The notes under the pieces are model-generated. The model had not been told where the DNA came from. It did not search any database and saw only the letters and a program-made list of their open reading frames with translations. A DNA stretch of 64,000 bases from Hyphococcus sp. (GTDB taxonomy: Bacteria; Pseudomonadota; Alphaproteobacteria; Caulobacterales; Parvularculaceae), in contig JANQRY010000003.1 of assembly GCA_028284345.1 (NCBI GenBank), forward strand, positions 868,001 through 932,000. The letters are read 5' to 3'. Position 1 is the stretch's first letter; each line of letters begins with the position of its first letter. Shown here in pieces: positions 25,664-34,196 of the stretch. Both the position numbers and the translations under genes were made by a program.

Positions 25664-28600
25664 GTGAAATTCACCAATGTCCGTCTGATCGGGTTCAAGT
25701 CCTTCGTCGAGCCGACCGATTTCGAGGTTCGCGACGGGCTCACCGGCATTGTCGGCCCCAATGGCTGCGGCAAGTCGAACCTGCTCGAAGCGCTGCGCTG
25801 GGTCATGGGCGCGACGTCGGCCAAGGCGCTGCGCGGCGACGGCATGGATGCGGTAATTTTCTCCGGCACCTCCATGCGCCCGTCGCGCAACTGGGCGGAA
25901 GTCATTCTGTCCCTCGACAACGCCGACCGCACGGCGCCGTCGGAATGGAACGATACGGACAGCCTTGAGATTTCCCGGCGCATCATCCGCAAGGACGAAG
26001 GCACCCAGTCGATCTATCGCATCAACGGCAAGGAAGTGCGCGCCAAGGACGTGCAGCTTTTCTTCGCCGACGCGTCCACCGGGGCCAATTCGCCGGCCCT
26101 TGTCCGCCAGGGCCAGATTTCCGAGCTGATCAACGCCAAGCCCCAGAACCGGCGCCGGCTTCTGGAAGAGGCCGCCGGCGTTACGGGGCTGCATTCGCGC
26201 CGGCATGAGGCGGAACTGCGCCTGCGCGCCGCGGAACAGAACCTTGAACGCCTCGATGATGTCATCGGCGAACTGGAAACGCAAAAAGCGGCCCTCGCCC
26301 GTCAGGCGCGTCAGGCGACGCGCTATCGCAATGTCTCCGGCGACATTCGCCGCACCGAGGCGATGCTTTCCTATCTGCGCTGGCGCGAAGCGACGCTGGC
26401 GCAGGAAAAGGCCGCAGACGGATTATCGGAAATTGCCGGCCTGATTGAAGAGACGACGCAGGCCGCCGCCGCCGCTTCAACGGCGCAAACGAACGCCCAT
26501 GACGGTCTCGACCCGCTGCGCCAGACCGAGGCGGAAGCCGCCGCGGCGCTGCACCGGCTGACCGTGGCGCGCGAAGGGCTCGACGAGGAAGGACGCCGCG
26601 CCGAAGCGGAGCTTGCCCGTCTTAATGGCGAGATCGAGCGCCTTTCCGCCGACATCGAGCGCGAAGGCGGGCTCTTGCGCGACGCAGAGACCGCAACGGA
26701 AAAACACGATGGCGAAGCGGCCTCGTTAAAAGAAAAAGAAGCCTCCGAACAGGCGCGCCTTGGCGATGCGGAAGAGGCCATGCGGACGGCGTCGGAAAAA
26801 CTGAGCCGCGCCGAAGGCGCCTTTGAGGAAAAGAGTGCGGAAGCCGCCGACATCGACGCGCGCCGGCGCACCCTTTCCGACAATATCGCCGCCGCCGAAC
26901 GCCGCCTCGCCAAGATCGAGGAGCAGACCAAAGCCTTTCGCGAGGAACGGGACTTCATCAATCCGACCGACGCGCAGGCCGAGGCTCTTGAAGGCGTAAA
27001 CGCCCAATTCACCGCCGCCGACGAGGCGGCGACGCGGGCCGAAGTGGCCTTTCACCGCGCAGAAGAGGAACGCCAGAGCGCCGAGCGCCGGGAAACGTCC
27101 TTACGCGGACCCTTGCGCCAGGCCGAGCAGAGCCTCACCGAGATCGACGCCGAGCGCGAGGCCCTGCGCAAGATCCTCGCGGTCAATGACAGCGACGACT
27201 GGCGCCCGCTCCTCGAAGATATCGACGTGGAGCCGGGCTATGAGATCGCGCTCGCCGCGGCGCTCGGCGACGATTTAAGCGCCGCGACCGACGAGGCCGC
27301 GCCGGCGCACTGGGCCGCCGGCGGCGGCGTTTTCGCCGAACCGCTGCCCGCCGACGCGGCGCCGCTGGCGCAGTTTGCGCGCGCGCCCGGCCAGTTGAAC
27401 CGCCGCCTCGCCGCCATTGGCGTTGTCGAGCGCGCGGACCTTGAACGACTGAAAGGCGCGTTGCGCCCGGGCCAGCGCCTCGTCACCCGGGACGGCGATC
27501 TCATGCGCTGGGACGGCTTCGTCGCCCGCGCCGACGCCAAGACCGCCGCCGCCGTGCGTCTTGAGCAACGCAACCGCATCGTCGCCCTTGAGAACGAGGT
27601 CGAGGCCGCCCACGCCCGCGTCGAAACGGCGCAACGCGACTATGACGCCGCCGCCGAAGCGCTTCAGGAAAGCCAGCGCGTTGAACGCGAAGCGCGGGCG
27701 CTTTTCGCCGACGCCCGCAAAGCGCTCGATACGGCCCGTTCGGCCCTCGCCGCCCTCGAGCGCGAGCACGAACGCGCAACGGCGCGCATCGCCGCCATTG
27801 ACGAAAACCTCAACCGCCTCGCCGAAGACAAGACGGATACGGAAGAAACCCTTCATTCGTTGCGCGCCGACAGGGCAGGCCTTCCGGATGCGGACCTTAT
27901 CGCCGGCGCCATGGCCGCGTTGCGCGAAACCGTTGGCGCCGCCCGGAGCGACGCGGCGGAAGCGCGCGGCGCCCATAATGATCTCACCCGCGAGGCCGCG
28001 GCCCGGGCGGCGCGGCTGGAAGAGCTCGAACGGGAAACCCTCAACTGGCGCGAACGGGCCGAAACCGCGCGCGGGCGCATCACGGAGCTTGAAGCGCGCC
28101 TTGTCGAAACCAAAACCGCGCGCGACGCGGCCGCGGGCGCGCCGGCGGAGATCGAGGAAAAACGAAAAGCCCTGCTCGAACAGCTCAGCGAGGCCGAAGC
28201 GCGCCGCAACAACGCCGCCGACGCCCTCGCTCGCGGCGTCGACGCCGCCCATGAGGCGGACAAGGCCGCCAAGACAGCCGACAACGCCGCCGCCGAGGCC
28301 CGCGAAGCGCGGGCGCGGCTGGAGGCCCAGGCCGAAGCCGCCGCCGAGCGCGTCGAAGAAGCGGTGCATCTCGCCCGCGAAACCTGCGAAGCCGCGCCCG
28401 ACGAACTACTCGCCATCGCCGAACACAAAGAAGGCAAAGACCTTCCCGAACGCGACGACGTGGAGCGCAAGCTCGAGCGTTATAAGCGCGAGCGCGAAAA
28501 TCTCGGCGGGGTTAATCTGCGTGCGGATGAAGAACTGAAAGAGGTCGGCGAACGCATGGAAGCGCTCACCGTCGAGCGCGAGGATTGCGACGGCGCCATT

Positions 28601-29128
28601 CGCAAATTGCGCGCGGCCATTGGCGGGCTAAACCGCGAAGCGCGCCAGCGCCTCCTCGACGCGTTCGAGACGGTGAACAGCAATTTCGCCTCCCTGTTCA
28701 AGCGCCTCTTCAATGGCGGCCAGGCGGAACTGCGCCTTATCGATTCCGACGACCCGCTTGAGGCCGGCCTTGAAATCATGGCCTCGCCCCCGGGCAAGAA
28801 GCTCGCCTCCATGTCGCTCATGTCCGGCGGCGAACAGGCGCTCACCGCCACGGCGCTGATCTTCGCCGTCTTCATGGCCAATCCGGCGCCGGTCTGCGTC
28901 CTCGACGAGGTCGACGCGCCCCTCGACGACGCCAATGTGGAGCGTTTCTGCCGGCTGCTGCACGAGATGTCGGCGGAAACCGAGACCCGCTTCATCATCA
29001 TCACCCACCACGCGCTCACCATGTCGCGCATGGACCGGCTGTTCGGCGTCACCATGATCGAGCGCGGCGTGTCGCAGCTTGTTTCGGTCGACCTCTCCAA
29101 AGCCGAACAACTCGCCGCGGCGGAATAG
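25664..29128 (+). CDS. smc: chromosome segregation protein SMC
   Basis: 1154 residues from GTG 25664. Walker A is GPNGCGKSNLLEALRWVMG (residues about 29-47), followed by the N-terminal head. Long coiled-coil arms rich in Ala, Glu and Arg (about 170-490 and 640-1000) flank a hinge around 500-610. The C-terminal head has the ABC signature SLMSGGEQALTATALIF and Walker B VCVLDEVDAPLDDANVERF. SMC compacts and helps separate sister chromosomes. The position behind mutY, DUF721 and dsbA genes is a usual alphaproteobacterial order. Confidence 0.96.
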   Translation: MKFTNVRLIGFKSFVEPTDFEVRDGLTGIVGPNGCGKSNLLEALRWVMGATSAKALRGDGMDAVIFSGTSMRPSRNWAEVILSLDNADRTAPSEWNDTDSLEISRRIIRKDEGTQSIYRINGKEVRAKDVQLFFADASTGANSPALVRQGQISELINAKPQNRRRLLEEAAGVTGLHSRRHEAELRLRAAEQNLERLDDVIGELETQKAALARQARQATRYRNVSGDIRRTEAMLSYLRWREATLAQEKAADGLSEIAGLIEETTQAAAAASTAQTNAHDGLDPLRQTEAEAAAALHRLTVAREGLDEEGRRAEAELARLNGEIERLSADIEREGGLLRDAETATEKHDGEAASLKEKEASEQARLGDAEEAMRTASEKLSRAEGAFEEKSAEAADIDARRRTLSDNIAAAERRLAKIEEQTKAFREERDFINPTDAQAEALEGVNAQFTAADEAATRAEVAFHRAEEERQSAERRETSLRGPLRQAEQSLTEIDAEREALRKILAVNDSDDWRPLLEDIDVEPGYEIALAAALGDDLSAATDEAAPAHWAAGGGVFAEPLPADAAPLAQFARAPGQLNRRLAAIGVVERADLERLKGALRPGQRLVTRDGDLMRWDGFVARADAKTAAAVRLEQRNRIVALENEVEAAHARVETAQRDYDAAAEALQESQRVEREARALFADARKALDTARSALAALEREHERATARIAAIDENLNRLAEDKTDTEETLHSLRADRAGLPDADLIAGAMAALRETVGAARSDAAEARGAHNDLTREAAARAARLEELERETLNWRERAETARGRITELEARLVETKTARDAAAGAPAEIEEKRKALLEQLSEAEARRNNAADALARGVDAAHEADKAAKTADNAAAEAREARARLEAQAEAAAERVEEAVHLARETCEAAPDELLAIAEHKEGKDLPERDDVERKLERYKRERENLGGVNLRADEELKEVGERMEALTVEREDCDGAIRKLRAAIGGLNREARQRLLDAFETVNSNFASLFKRLFNGGQAELRLIDSDDPLEAGLEIMASPPGKKLASMSLMSGGEQALTATALIFAVFMANPAPVCVLDEVDAPLDDANVERFCRLLHEMSAETETRFIIITHHALTMSRMDRLFGVTMIERGVSQLVSVDLSKAEQLAAAE

Positions 29129-29197
29129 TCGCCGCGACCGCTCGCCGCGGGGCTGTTTTCCAATAGAAATCAAGGAAATAGCGACGAATTCGTTCGC

Positions 29198-29226
29198 TTG
29201 ACGCTGCACTGCGGCGCCTTTATGGT
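29198..29226 (+). promoter_or_regulatory. predicted sigma70-type promoter of the F0 operon
   Basis: TTGACG (29198-29203), a 17-base spacer, and TATGGT (29221-29226) form a good vegetative promoter. It lies 57 bases before the atpI start and downstream of the smc stop, so it would drive the ATP synthase F0 genes independently of smc. Confidence 0.55.
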
Positions 29227-29282
29227 CCGCGCGATTTCGAGGGGCGCAAGCGTTCGTTTTGCGCCTGTTTTCGGGCAGTTAG

Positions 29283-29585
29283 ATGGCGACTTCCGACGAT
29301 CAAGAAGGCGCCGACGGGAAGGCGCCGCCGTCTCTGGACGCGTTCGCCGAGCGCCTCGACGCCGTGCGGGGCGAGCGCGAACCGGACGAGGAGAGGCATG
29401 GAAGCGGCGCCGCTTGGGGACGGGCCCTGCGCGCGTCATCCGATCTCCTGGCGGGGTTGTTTGTCGGCATACTGATCGGTTTTCTGCTCGACAAATGGCT
29501 GGGGACGAGCCCGTGGCTTCTCCTCGCCGGCATCGGGATCGGCTTTGCGGCGGGGCTGCGCAATCTTGCGCGCTCCATGAAATAA
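29283..29585 (+). CDS. atpI: AtpI/AtpZ family ATP synthase accessory protein
   Basis: 100 residues: a polar N-terminal half, then two membrane helices joined by a short turn (LLAGLFVGILIGFLLDKWLG and PWLLLAGIGIGFAAGL). This is the standard shape of alphaproteobacterial AtpI, which assists assembly of the c-ring. It is the first gene of the F0 operon, 56 bases before atpB. Confidence 0.88.
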   Translation: MATSDDQEGADGKAPPSLDAFAERLDAVRGEREPDEERHGSGAAWGRALRASSDLLAGLFVGILIGFLLDKWLGTSPWLLLAGIGIGFAAGLRNLARSMK

Positions 29586-29641
29586 AAAAGGCTTTGCGGC
29601 GCTTGTCGCCGAATGAGTGAGACGGGAATAACGAGAACGCC

Positions 29642-30433
29642 ATGAATACGTTTCGCGCCGCCAGCCCGATGGAACAGTTCGAGATCGTTCGCCTTGTCGA
29701 TCTCAGCCTCGGCTCCATCGATATTTCGCTGACCAACTCCGCGCTGTGGATGCTCATCTGCACCGGCGCAATCATTATCTTCTTCGCCGCCGCCACGCGC
29801 CGCGCCGCGATCATCCCGAACCGTCTGCAATCAACGGCGGAAGTGCTTTACGAATTCGTGTCCGACCTCGTGCGCGACACCATCGGCGCGGAGGGACGCA
29901 GGTTCTTCCCTTACGTCTTCACGCTGTTCCTGTGGATCCTCATCGCCAATCTTTTCGGCCTGATCCCGACCCTGCCGGGTCTGCCCCACGCCGCGCACAC
30001 CTTCACGACCACGAGCCATCTCGTCGTCACCCTCGCTCTCGCCATGCTGACGATCACCATCGTGATCGTTTACGGCTTCTGGAAGAACGGTCTTGGTTTT
30101 TTCAAACTGTTCGCGCCCTCAGGGCTGCCGTTTTACATGTACCCGCTCCTGGTGCCGATTGAGGTCGTCTCGTTCCTCTCGCGCCCGCTCTCCCTCGCCA
30201 TCCGGCTGTTCGCCAACATGTTTGCGGGCCACATCATCCTCAAACTCTTCGCCGGTTTCGTCGTCTCGCTCATCGGCGCCGGCGGCGTCTTCGCGGCGGT
30301 CGGCATTCTGCCGTTTCTCGGCGCAACCGCCGTGACCGCGCTCGAATTTCTTGTCGCCTTCCTGCAGGCCTATGTCTTCGCCATCCTCACCTGCATTTAC
30401 CTCAACGACGCGGTGCACGCCGCCGACCACTAG
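29642..30433 (+). CDS. atpB: F0F1 ATP synthase subunit a
   Basis: 263 residues with about six membrane helices. SLAIRLFANMFAGHIILKLF carries the essential arginine that works against the c-ring carboxylate, and EFLVAFLQAYVFAILTCIYL is the conserved last helix. The subunit forms the two proton half-channels of F0. It follows atpI and precedes atpE in the typical alphaproteobacterial F0-only operon. Confidence 0.96.
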   Translation: MNTFRAASPMEQFEIVRLVDLSLGSIDISLTNSALWMLICTGAIIIFFAAATRRAAIIPNRLQSTAEVLYEFVSDLVRDTIGAEGRRFFPYVFTLFLWILIANLFGLIPTLPGLPHAAHTFTTTSHLVVTLALAMLTITIVIVYGFWKNGLGFFKLFAPSGLPFYMYPLLVPIEVVSFLSRPLSLAIRLFANMFAGHIILKLFAGFVVSLIGAGGVFAAVGILPFLGATAVTALEFLVAFLQAYVFAILTCIYLNDAVHAADH

Positions 30434-30517
30434 GACCAGTTTCCCGCGCGGGTCGAAGGGCCAGCCGCGACATCGGGACGAACGGCTCAACTGAAAAACG
30501 ACCAGGAGTGAACACCA

Positions 30518-30748
30518 ATGGAAGTAGAAGCAGCAAAACTGATCGGGGCGGGCCTTGCCACCATCCCTCTCGCCGGCGCCGGCGTCGGCCTCGGCCTCAT
30601 CTTCGGCAACTTCCTGACGGGCGCGTTCCGCAACCCGTCCGCCGCCGCCGCCAACCAGCCGACCATGCTGCTCGGCTTTGCGCTGACGGAATTTACCGGC
30701 CTTCTCGGCTTCACGATCTCGATCCTGATCCTGCTCAACGTCTTTTAA
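30518..30748 (+). CDS. atpE: F0F1 ATP synthase subunit c
   Basis: 76 residues forming a two-helix hairpin. Helix 1 has the glycine-rich AGAGVGLGLIFG pattern, the polar loop is FRNPSA, and helix 2 carries the proton-binding carboxylate Glu58 in LGFALTEFTGLLGF. The Glu (rather than Asp as in E. coli) and lack of a sodium-binding Gln/Ser set fit a proton-driven alphaproteobacterial ring. AGGAGTG is just upstream of the ATG. Confidence 0.96.
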   Translation: MEVEAAKLIGAGLATIPLAGAGVGLGLIFGNFLTGAFRNPSAAAANQPTMLLGFALTEFTGLLGFTISILILLNVF

Positions 30749-30794
30749 TCCTTGATCGGTCGGTTTTACCGGCCGATCGTCAGGAGCTGATCCT

Positions 30795-31343
30795 TTGTCC
30801 CTATCCGCCGTCATTGTCGCCGCGGCCGCCGCCGCTGAAGACGCCGCCGAAGCGGGCGGTCTGCCGCAGCTCGATATGTCGACCTGGCCGAGCCAGCTAT
30901 TCTGGCTCGCCGTTACGTTCGGCATTCTCTACTGGCTGATGGCCGGGCGTTTTCTGCCGGCGATCGGCGGCGCCATCGAAGAGCGGCGCGACCGCATCGC
31001 CGACGATCTCGACCAGGCGTCCGATTTCAAGCGCCAGGCCGACGAGGCGGAAGACGCCTATAATCAGTCCCTCGCCGACGCCAAGGCGAAAGCGCAAAGC
31101 ATCGCCGCAGACACCCGCGCCGAGGTCGATGCGGAGATCGCCGAGATGCAGGTGGAGACCGACGCCAAGCTGCAGGAAAAACTCGACGCCGCCGAAGCGC
31201 GCATCGCCGAGATGAAAGAGGAAGCGACGGCCAAAGTCGACGAGGCCGCCGCCGACGCGACGCGGGCCATCGTTGAGCGCCTGATCGACGAGGCGCCCAC
31301 GGACGACGCGGTCGCCCGCGCCATGACCAACATCGCCCGCTAG
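30795..31343 (+). CDS. atpF2: F0F1 ATP synthase subunit b'
   Basis: 182 residues from TTG 30795. A single membrane helix (SQLFWLAVTFGILYWLMAGR, about residues 37-56) is followed by a long charged helix (EERRDRIADDLDQASDFKRQ onward). Photosynthetic and most alphaproteobacterial enzymes build the peripheral stalk from two unlike subunits, b' and b. This gene lies before the b gene, 10 bases apart, as usual. The two are assigned by order and by the LPQLDMSTWPSQLFWL start typical of b'. Confidence 0.9.
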   Translation: MSLSAVIVAAAAAAEDAAEAGGLPQLDMSTWPSQLFWLAVTFGILYWLMAGRFLPAIGGAIEERRDRIADDLDQASDFKRQADEAEDAYNQSLADAKAKAQSIAADTRAEVDAEIAEMQVETDAKLQEKLDAAEARIAEMKEEATAKVDEAAADATRAIVERLIDEAPTDDAVARAMTNIAR

Positions 31344-31353
31344 GAGACCCCCC

Positions 31354-31908
31354 GTGATTTCCCTCACGCTCATCGCCGCAGCCGCCGCCGAAGAAGCCGG
31401 TTACGAAACCGCCAAGGGCGGGCTTTTCTCCGACTCCTCCTTCTGGGTGCTGCTCGCCTTCATCATCGTCATCGGCATTTTTGCGCGCGCAGGACTCCAC
31501 AAGATGATGGCGGCGGGGCTCGACAAGCGCGCCAACCGCATCGCCGACGAGATCAACGAAGCGCGCAAGATGCGCGAGGAGGCGCAGGAGTTGCTCGCGC
31601 AATATCAGCGCCGCCAGCGCGAAGCGGAATCAGAAGCCGCCGCCATTATCGAGCAGGCGAAGAAAGACGCGAAAATTCTCGCCGCCGAAGCGCACGACAA
31701 AATCAACGCCCAAATGGAGCGCCGGGCAAAAGCGGCGGAAGACAAGATCGCCCGCGCCGAAGCCCAGGCCCTGTCGGAAGTGCGCGGCCGCGCCGCCGAC
31801 GTCGCCATCGCCGCCGCGCAGGAAATCATCCGGGAACGGATGGACACCGGCGCCCAGAACGCCTTCATCGAAAAGTCGATCGCGGAACTGCGCGGGAAGT
31901 TGAATTAG
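31354..31908 (+). CDS. atpF: F0F1 ATP synthase subunit b
   Basis: 184 residues from GTG 31354. One membrane helix (FWVLLAFIIVIGIFARAG, about residues 30-47), then a long coiled-coil-forming helix (LDKRANRIADEINEARKMRE ... RQREAESEAAAIIEQAKK), ending with the C-terminal element that contacts F1 delta. It is the last gene of the F0 operon. F1 genes are not in this window, as expected for the class. Confidence 0.93.
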   Translation: MISLTLIAAAAAEEAGYETAKGGLFSDSSFWVLLAFIIVIGIFARAGLHKMMAAGLDKRANRIADEINEARKMREEAQELLAQYQRRQREAESEAAAIIEQAKKDAKILAAEAHDKINAQMERRAKAAEDKIARAEAQALSEVRGRAADVAIAAAQEIIRERMDTGAQNAFIEKSIAELRGKLN

Positions 31909-31920
31909 GGATTGGGTTTT

Positions 31921-31958
31921 AGGGATTAGGGATTAGCGGCGCTATTTTCCTAATCCCT
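31921..31958 (+). terminator. hairpin after the F0 operon
   Basis: AGGGATTAGG (31921-31930) pairs with CCTAATCCCT (31949-31958), a 10-bp perfect stem, immediately after atpF and before the convergent flavodoxin gene. The left side contains three near-copies of GGGATT, giving alternative registers. A short TTTT lies in the loop rather than after the stem, so intrinsic termination is not certain. Confidence 0.45.
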
Positions 31959-31961
31959 ACC

Positions 31962-32447
31962 TCAAAACACCCCCATGGCCAGACCGGCCGCGACGGCCTG
32001 ACCCAACGCGCGGCATTTTTTCAGATCGCCCTCGGGAATAACCTTCTCCGCCAGTATCTCCTCCGGCGTCTGCGCGTGCGTGCAGATTATGAGCGGCGGC
32101 TGGACTTCTTTCAGGCGCCAGCCCGTGGCGATGCGCGCGGTCTGGCGCGCGGCGTTCTCGCCGTCCGAGCCGGCGCACACCATCTGCGCATAAGGCCGGC
32201 CTTCGATCTTACCCAGCGCGGGATAATAACAGCGGTCGTAAAAATCCTTCATCACGCCAGCAATGGCGGCGAGATTTTCCGGCGCGGCGAAGATATAGCC
32301 GTCGGCGTTCAGCAGATCGTCGGGCCCCGCCGCCGTCGCTGTTTTCAGAATTGTTTCGATCTCATCGCGCGCCGCCGCCGCCGCGGCCTCGGCCATTTGT
32401 CGCGTGCCGCCGGTTTTTGAGTGGTAGACAATGAGGAGTTTGGGCAT
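31962..32447 (-). CDS. flavodoxin/NAD(P)H-dependent FMN reductase family protein
   Basis: 161 residues. MPKLLIVYHSKTGGTRQMAE is the FMN phosphate-binding loop of flavodoxin-like proteins, and ADGYIFAAPENLAAIAGVMK corresponds to the loop that contacts the flavin ring. The longer frame up to 32489 encodes only read-through of a repeat (MDPRLRGG), so ATG 32447 is taken. The partner and reaction are unknown. Confidence 0.8.
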   Translation of the reverse strand: MPKLLIVYHSKTGGTRQMAEAAAAAARDEIETILKTATAAGPDDLLNADGYIFAAPENLAAIAGVMKDFYDRCYYPALGKIEGRPYAQMVCAGSDGENAARQTARIATGWRLKEVQPPLIICTHAQTPEEILAEKVIPEGDLKKCRALGQAVAAGLAMGVF

Positions 32448-32464
32448 CCCGTCACGATCCGCGC

Positions 32465-32531
32465 GTCCCCCGCGAAGGCGGGGGTCCATGGAAGCGCATA
32501 ATATATGGATTCCCGCCTGCGCGGGAATGAG
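32465..32531. repeat. REP-like repeat pair
   Basis: Two palindromic units face each other: TCCCCCGC-GAA-GGCGGGGG at the left and ATTCCCGC-CTGC-GCGGGAAT at the right, joined by GTCCATGG...ATATGGAT, which is also an inverted match. It lies between two minus-strand genes (start side of the flavodoxin gene, end of the glutamate synthase-like gene). Units of this 'GGATTCCCGC...GCGGGAATGA' type are common dispersed repeats in proteobacteria. Confidence 0.75.
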
Positions 32532-32540
32532 CGGCGCGGG

Positions 32541-34064
32541 CTACTCCGCCGCGCGATAGTCCTCCGGCGCCATGGGCCTGAACCGTGCCGTCAATTCATC
32601 GAGCGGTATGGACACGCCATCTTCCTGTTGAATGCGCACGTGAAAGCGTTTGAGGCCCCGCGCATGGGCCGCGCCGCAGGAATGGGCGATCATGGCGACG
32701 TCCTTGCGCATCTTTTCGACATAGTTGGCGACCCGCGGGCCTTTCACTTTCGGGTCGAGGCCGCCCTGCAACGACTTTTTGTGGGTCGTAACGCCGGTGG
32801 GACAGTTATTGGTGTGACATCTGAGCGCCTGAATGCAGCCGATGGAAAACATGAAACCGCGCGCCGTGTTCACCACATCCGCGCCGGCGCAATAGGCCCA
32901 GGCGACTTCCGCCGGCGTCACCAGCTTGCCCGAGGCGATGACCTTGATGCGGTCGCGAAGCCCACGCCGCTCCAGAATATCCGTCAGCATGGGGAGCGCC
33001 TGTTTCAAGGGCAGGCCCACATTGTCCATGAGCGACATGGGCGCGGCGCCGGTGCCGCCGTCGCCGCCATCGAGGGTGATGAAATCGGGCGCCGCTTCGA
33101 TCCCGCGCCGCTCGATGGCGTCGCACAGATCGTCGACCCAGCCATAGGCGCCCATGACGGTCTTGAAGCCCGTGGGCAGGCCGGAAACGCGGCGGACGCG
33201 CGCAATAAAGTCGAGCAGCTCTTCCACATTGTCGATTTCCGGATGGCGGTTGGGGCTGATCGACGCCTTGCCCGCAGGTATGCCGCGGATTTTCGCAATT
33301 TCGCGACTCACCTTCGCGGCGGGGAGAATGCCGCCCTTGCCGGGCTTGGCGCCCTGCGCCAGCTTCACCTCGATCATTTTGACCTCCGGCTTTGCGGCAA
33401 TCGCAGAGAGCTTCTCTTCGTCGAGCAAGCCGTCCTTGTCGCGGCAGCCATATTTCGCCGTCCCCATCTGGAAGACGATGTCGGCGCCGCCTTCGAGGTG
33501 ATAGGGGGCAAGGCCGCCCTCCCCGGTGTTGAGATAGCATTTCGCCAGCGCGGCGCCGCGGGAGAGCGCCCGCACCGCCGGCTTCGACAGCGAGCCGTAG
33601 CTCATGGCGGAGATGTTGATGATCGACGATGCGCGATACGGGTTATCCGTATAGGGACCGAATGTCACCGGCGGCGGATCGCTCGCCTCCTCGTCAAGAC
33701 GCGGGAAGGCGCAATTGACGAAAATCGGCGTGCCCACGAGGTTAAGATTGCGGGTCGAGCCGAAGGGCTGGGTGTTGTTCTGGCCCTTGGCGGATTTGTA
33801 GATCCAGTCGCGCTCGGCGCGGTTGAACGGCATTTCCTCCCGGTCGAGGGCGAAGAAATACTGCCGGAAAAATTCGCCGAGGCGCGTAAAGAGTTCGCGA
33901 AAGCGGCCGACCACGGGGTAGTTGTGGCGCACGGCGTCCCGCGACTGGCTGATATCGGCGATGTACATCAGAACAACGGCGAGCGCGCCAATGCCGACGA
34001 CAAAGATGAACAGCGTCGTCAGGAACTCCAGCCCGAGTAATGAAAATCTGCTTAGCGTTTCCAT
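32541..34064 (-). CDS. FMN-binding glutamate synthase family protein, membrane-anchored
   Basis: 507 residues. An N-terminal helix (FLTTLFIFVVGIGALAVVLM) anchors the protein. The rest is the FMN-binding synthase barrel of the GltB type: GEGGLAPYHLEGGADIVFQM, AQGAKPGKGGILPAAKV, TLDGGDGGTGAAPMSLMDNV, and ASGKLVTPAEVAWAYCAGAD. The 3Fe-4S ligands of glutamate synthase seem conserved in GCIQALRCHTNNCPTG. The amidotransferase and C-terminal domains of full GltB are absent. Such short archaeal-type or GltB2-like proteins have no firmly established physiological reaction. Confidence 0.88.
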   Translation of the reverse strand: METLSRFSLLGLEFLTTLFIFVVGIGALAVVLMYIADISQSRDAVRHNYPVVGRFRELFTRLGEFFRQYFFALDREEMPFNRAERDWIYKSAKGQNNTQPFGSTRNLNLVGTPIFVNCAFPRLDEEASDPPPVTFGPYTDNPYRASSIINISAMSYGSLSKPAVRALSRGAALAKCYLNTGEGGLAPYHLEGGADIVFQMGTAKYGCRDKDGLLDEEKLSAIAAKPEVKMIEVKLAQGAKPGKGGILPAAKVSREIAKIRGIPAGKASISPNRHPEIDNVEELLDFIARVRRVSGLPTGFKTVMGAYGWVDDLCDAIERRGIEAAPDFITLDGGDGGTGAAPMSLMDNVGLPLKQALPMLTDILERRGLRDRIKVIASGKLVTPAEVAWAYCAGADVVNTARGFMFSIGCIQALRCHTNNCPTGVTTHKKSLQGGLDPKVKGPRVANYVEKMRKDVAMIAHSCGAAHARGLKRFHVRIQQEDGVSIPLDELTARFRPMAPEDYRAAE

Positions 34065-34196
34065 GGCTCCGCCCCGCTTCTATCGTCGCCAGACCGCCCG
34101 TCAACGCCTTTCCCGCGACGGATCACGGGGCGAAATGTATGGTAATACGCGCTGATGGGAAAACCGGACCCGCGCAAATGTGATGGCGCGGCGGCG

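Noticed and set aside
27275..28369. 364-codon minus-strand frame inside smc
   Set aside because: Antisense of the SMC coiled coil, Gly/Arg-rich, no ribosome-binding site.
31909..31945. Telomere-like TTAGGGATTAGGGATTAG repeat
   Set aside because: Only a few imperfect units that form a hairpin with CCTAATCCCT; better explained as the end of the ATP synthase operon.
32505..34040. 511-codon plus-strand open frame opposite the glutamate-synthase-like gene
   Set aside because: It is the antisense shadow of a gene with clear motifs on the minus strand; composition (His/Arg-rich) is that of a GC-rich shadow frame.
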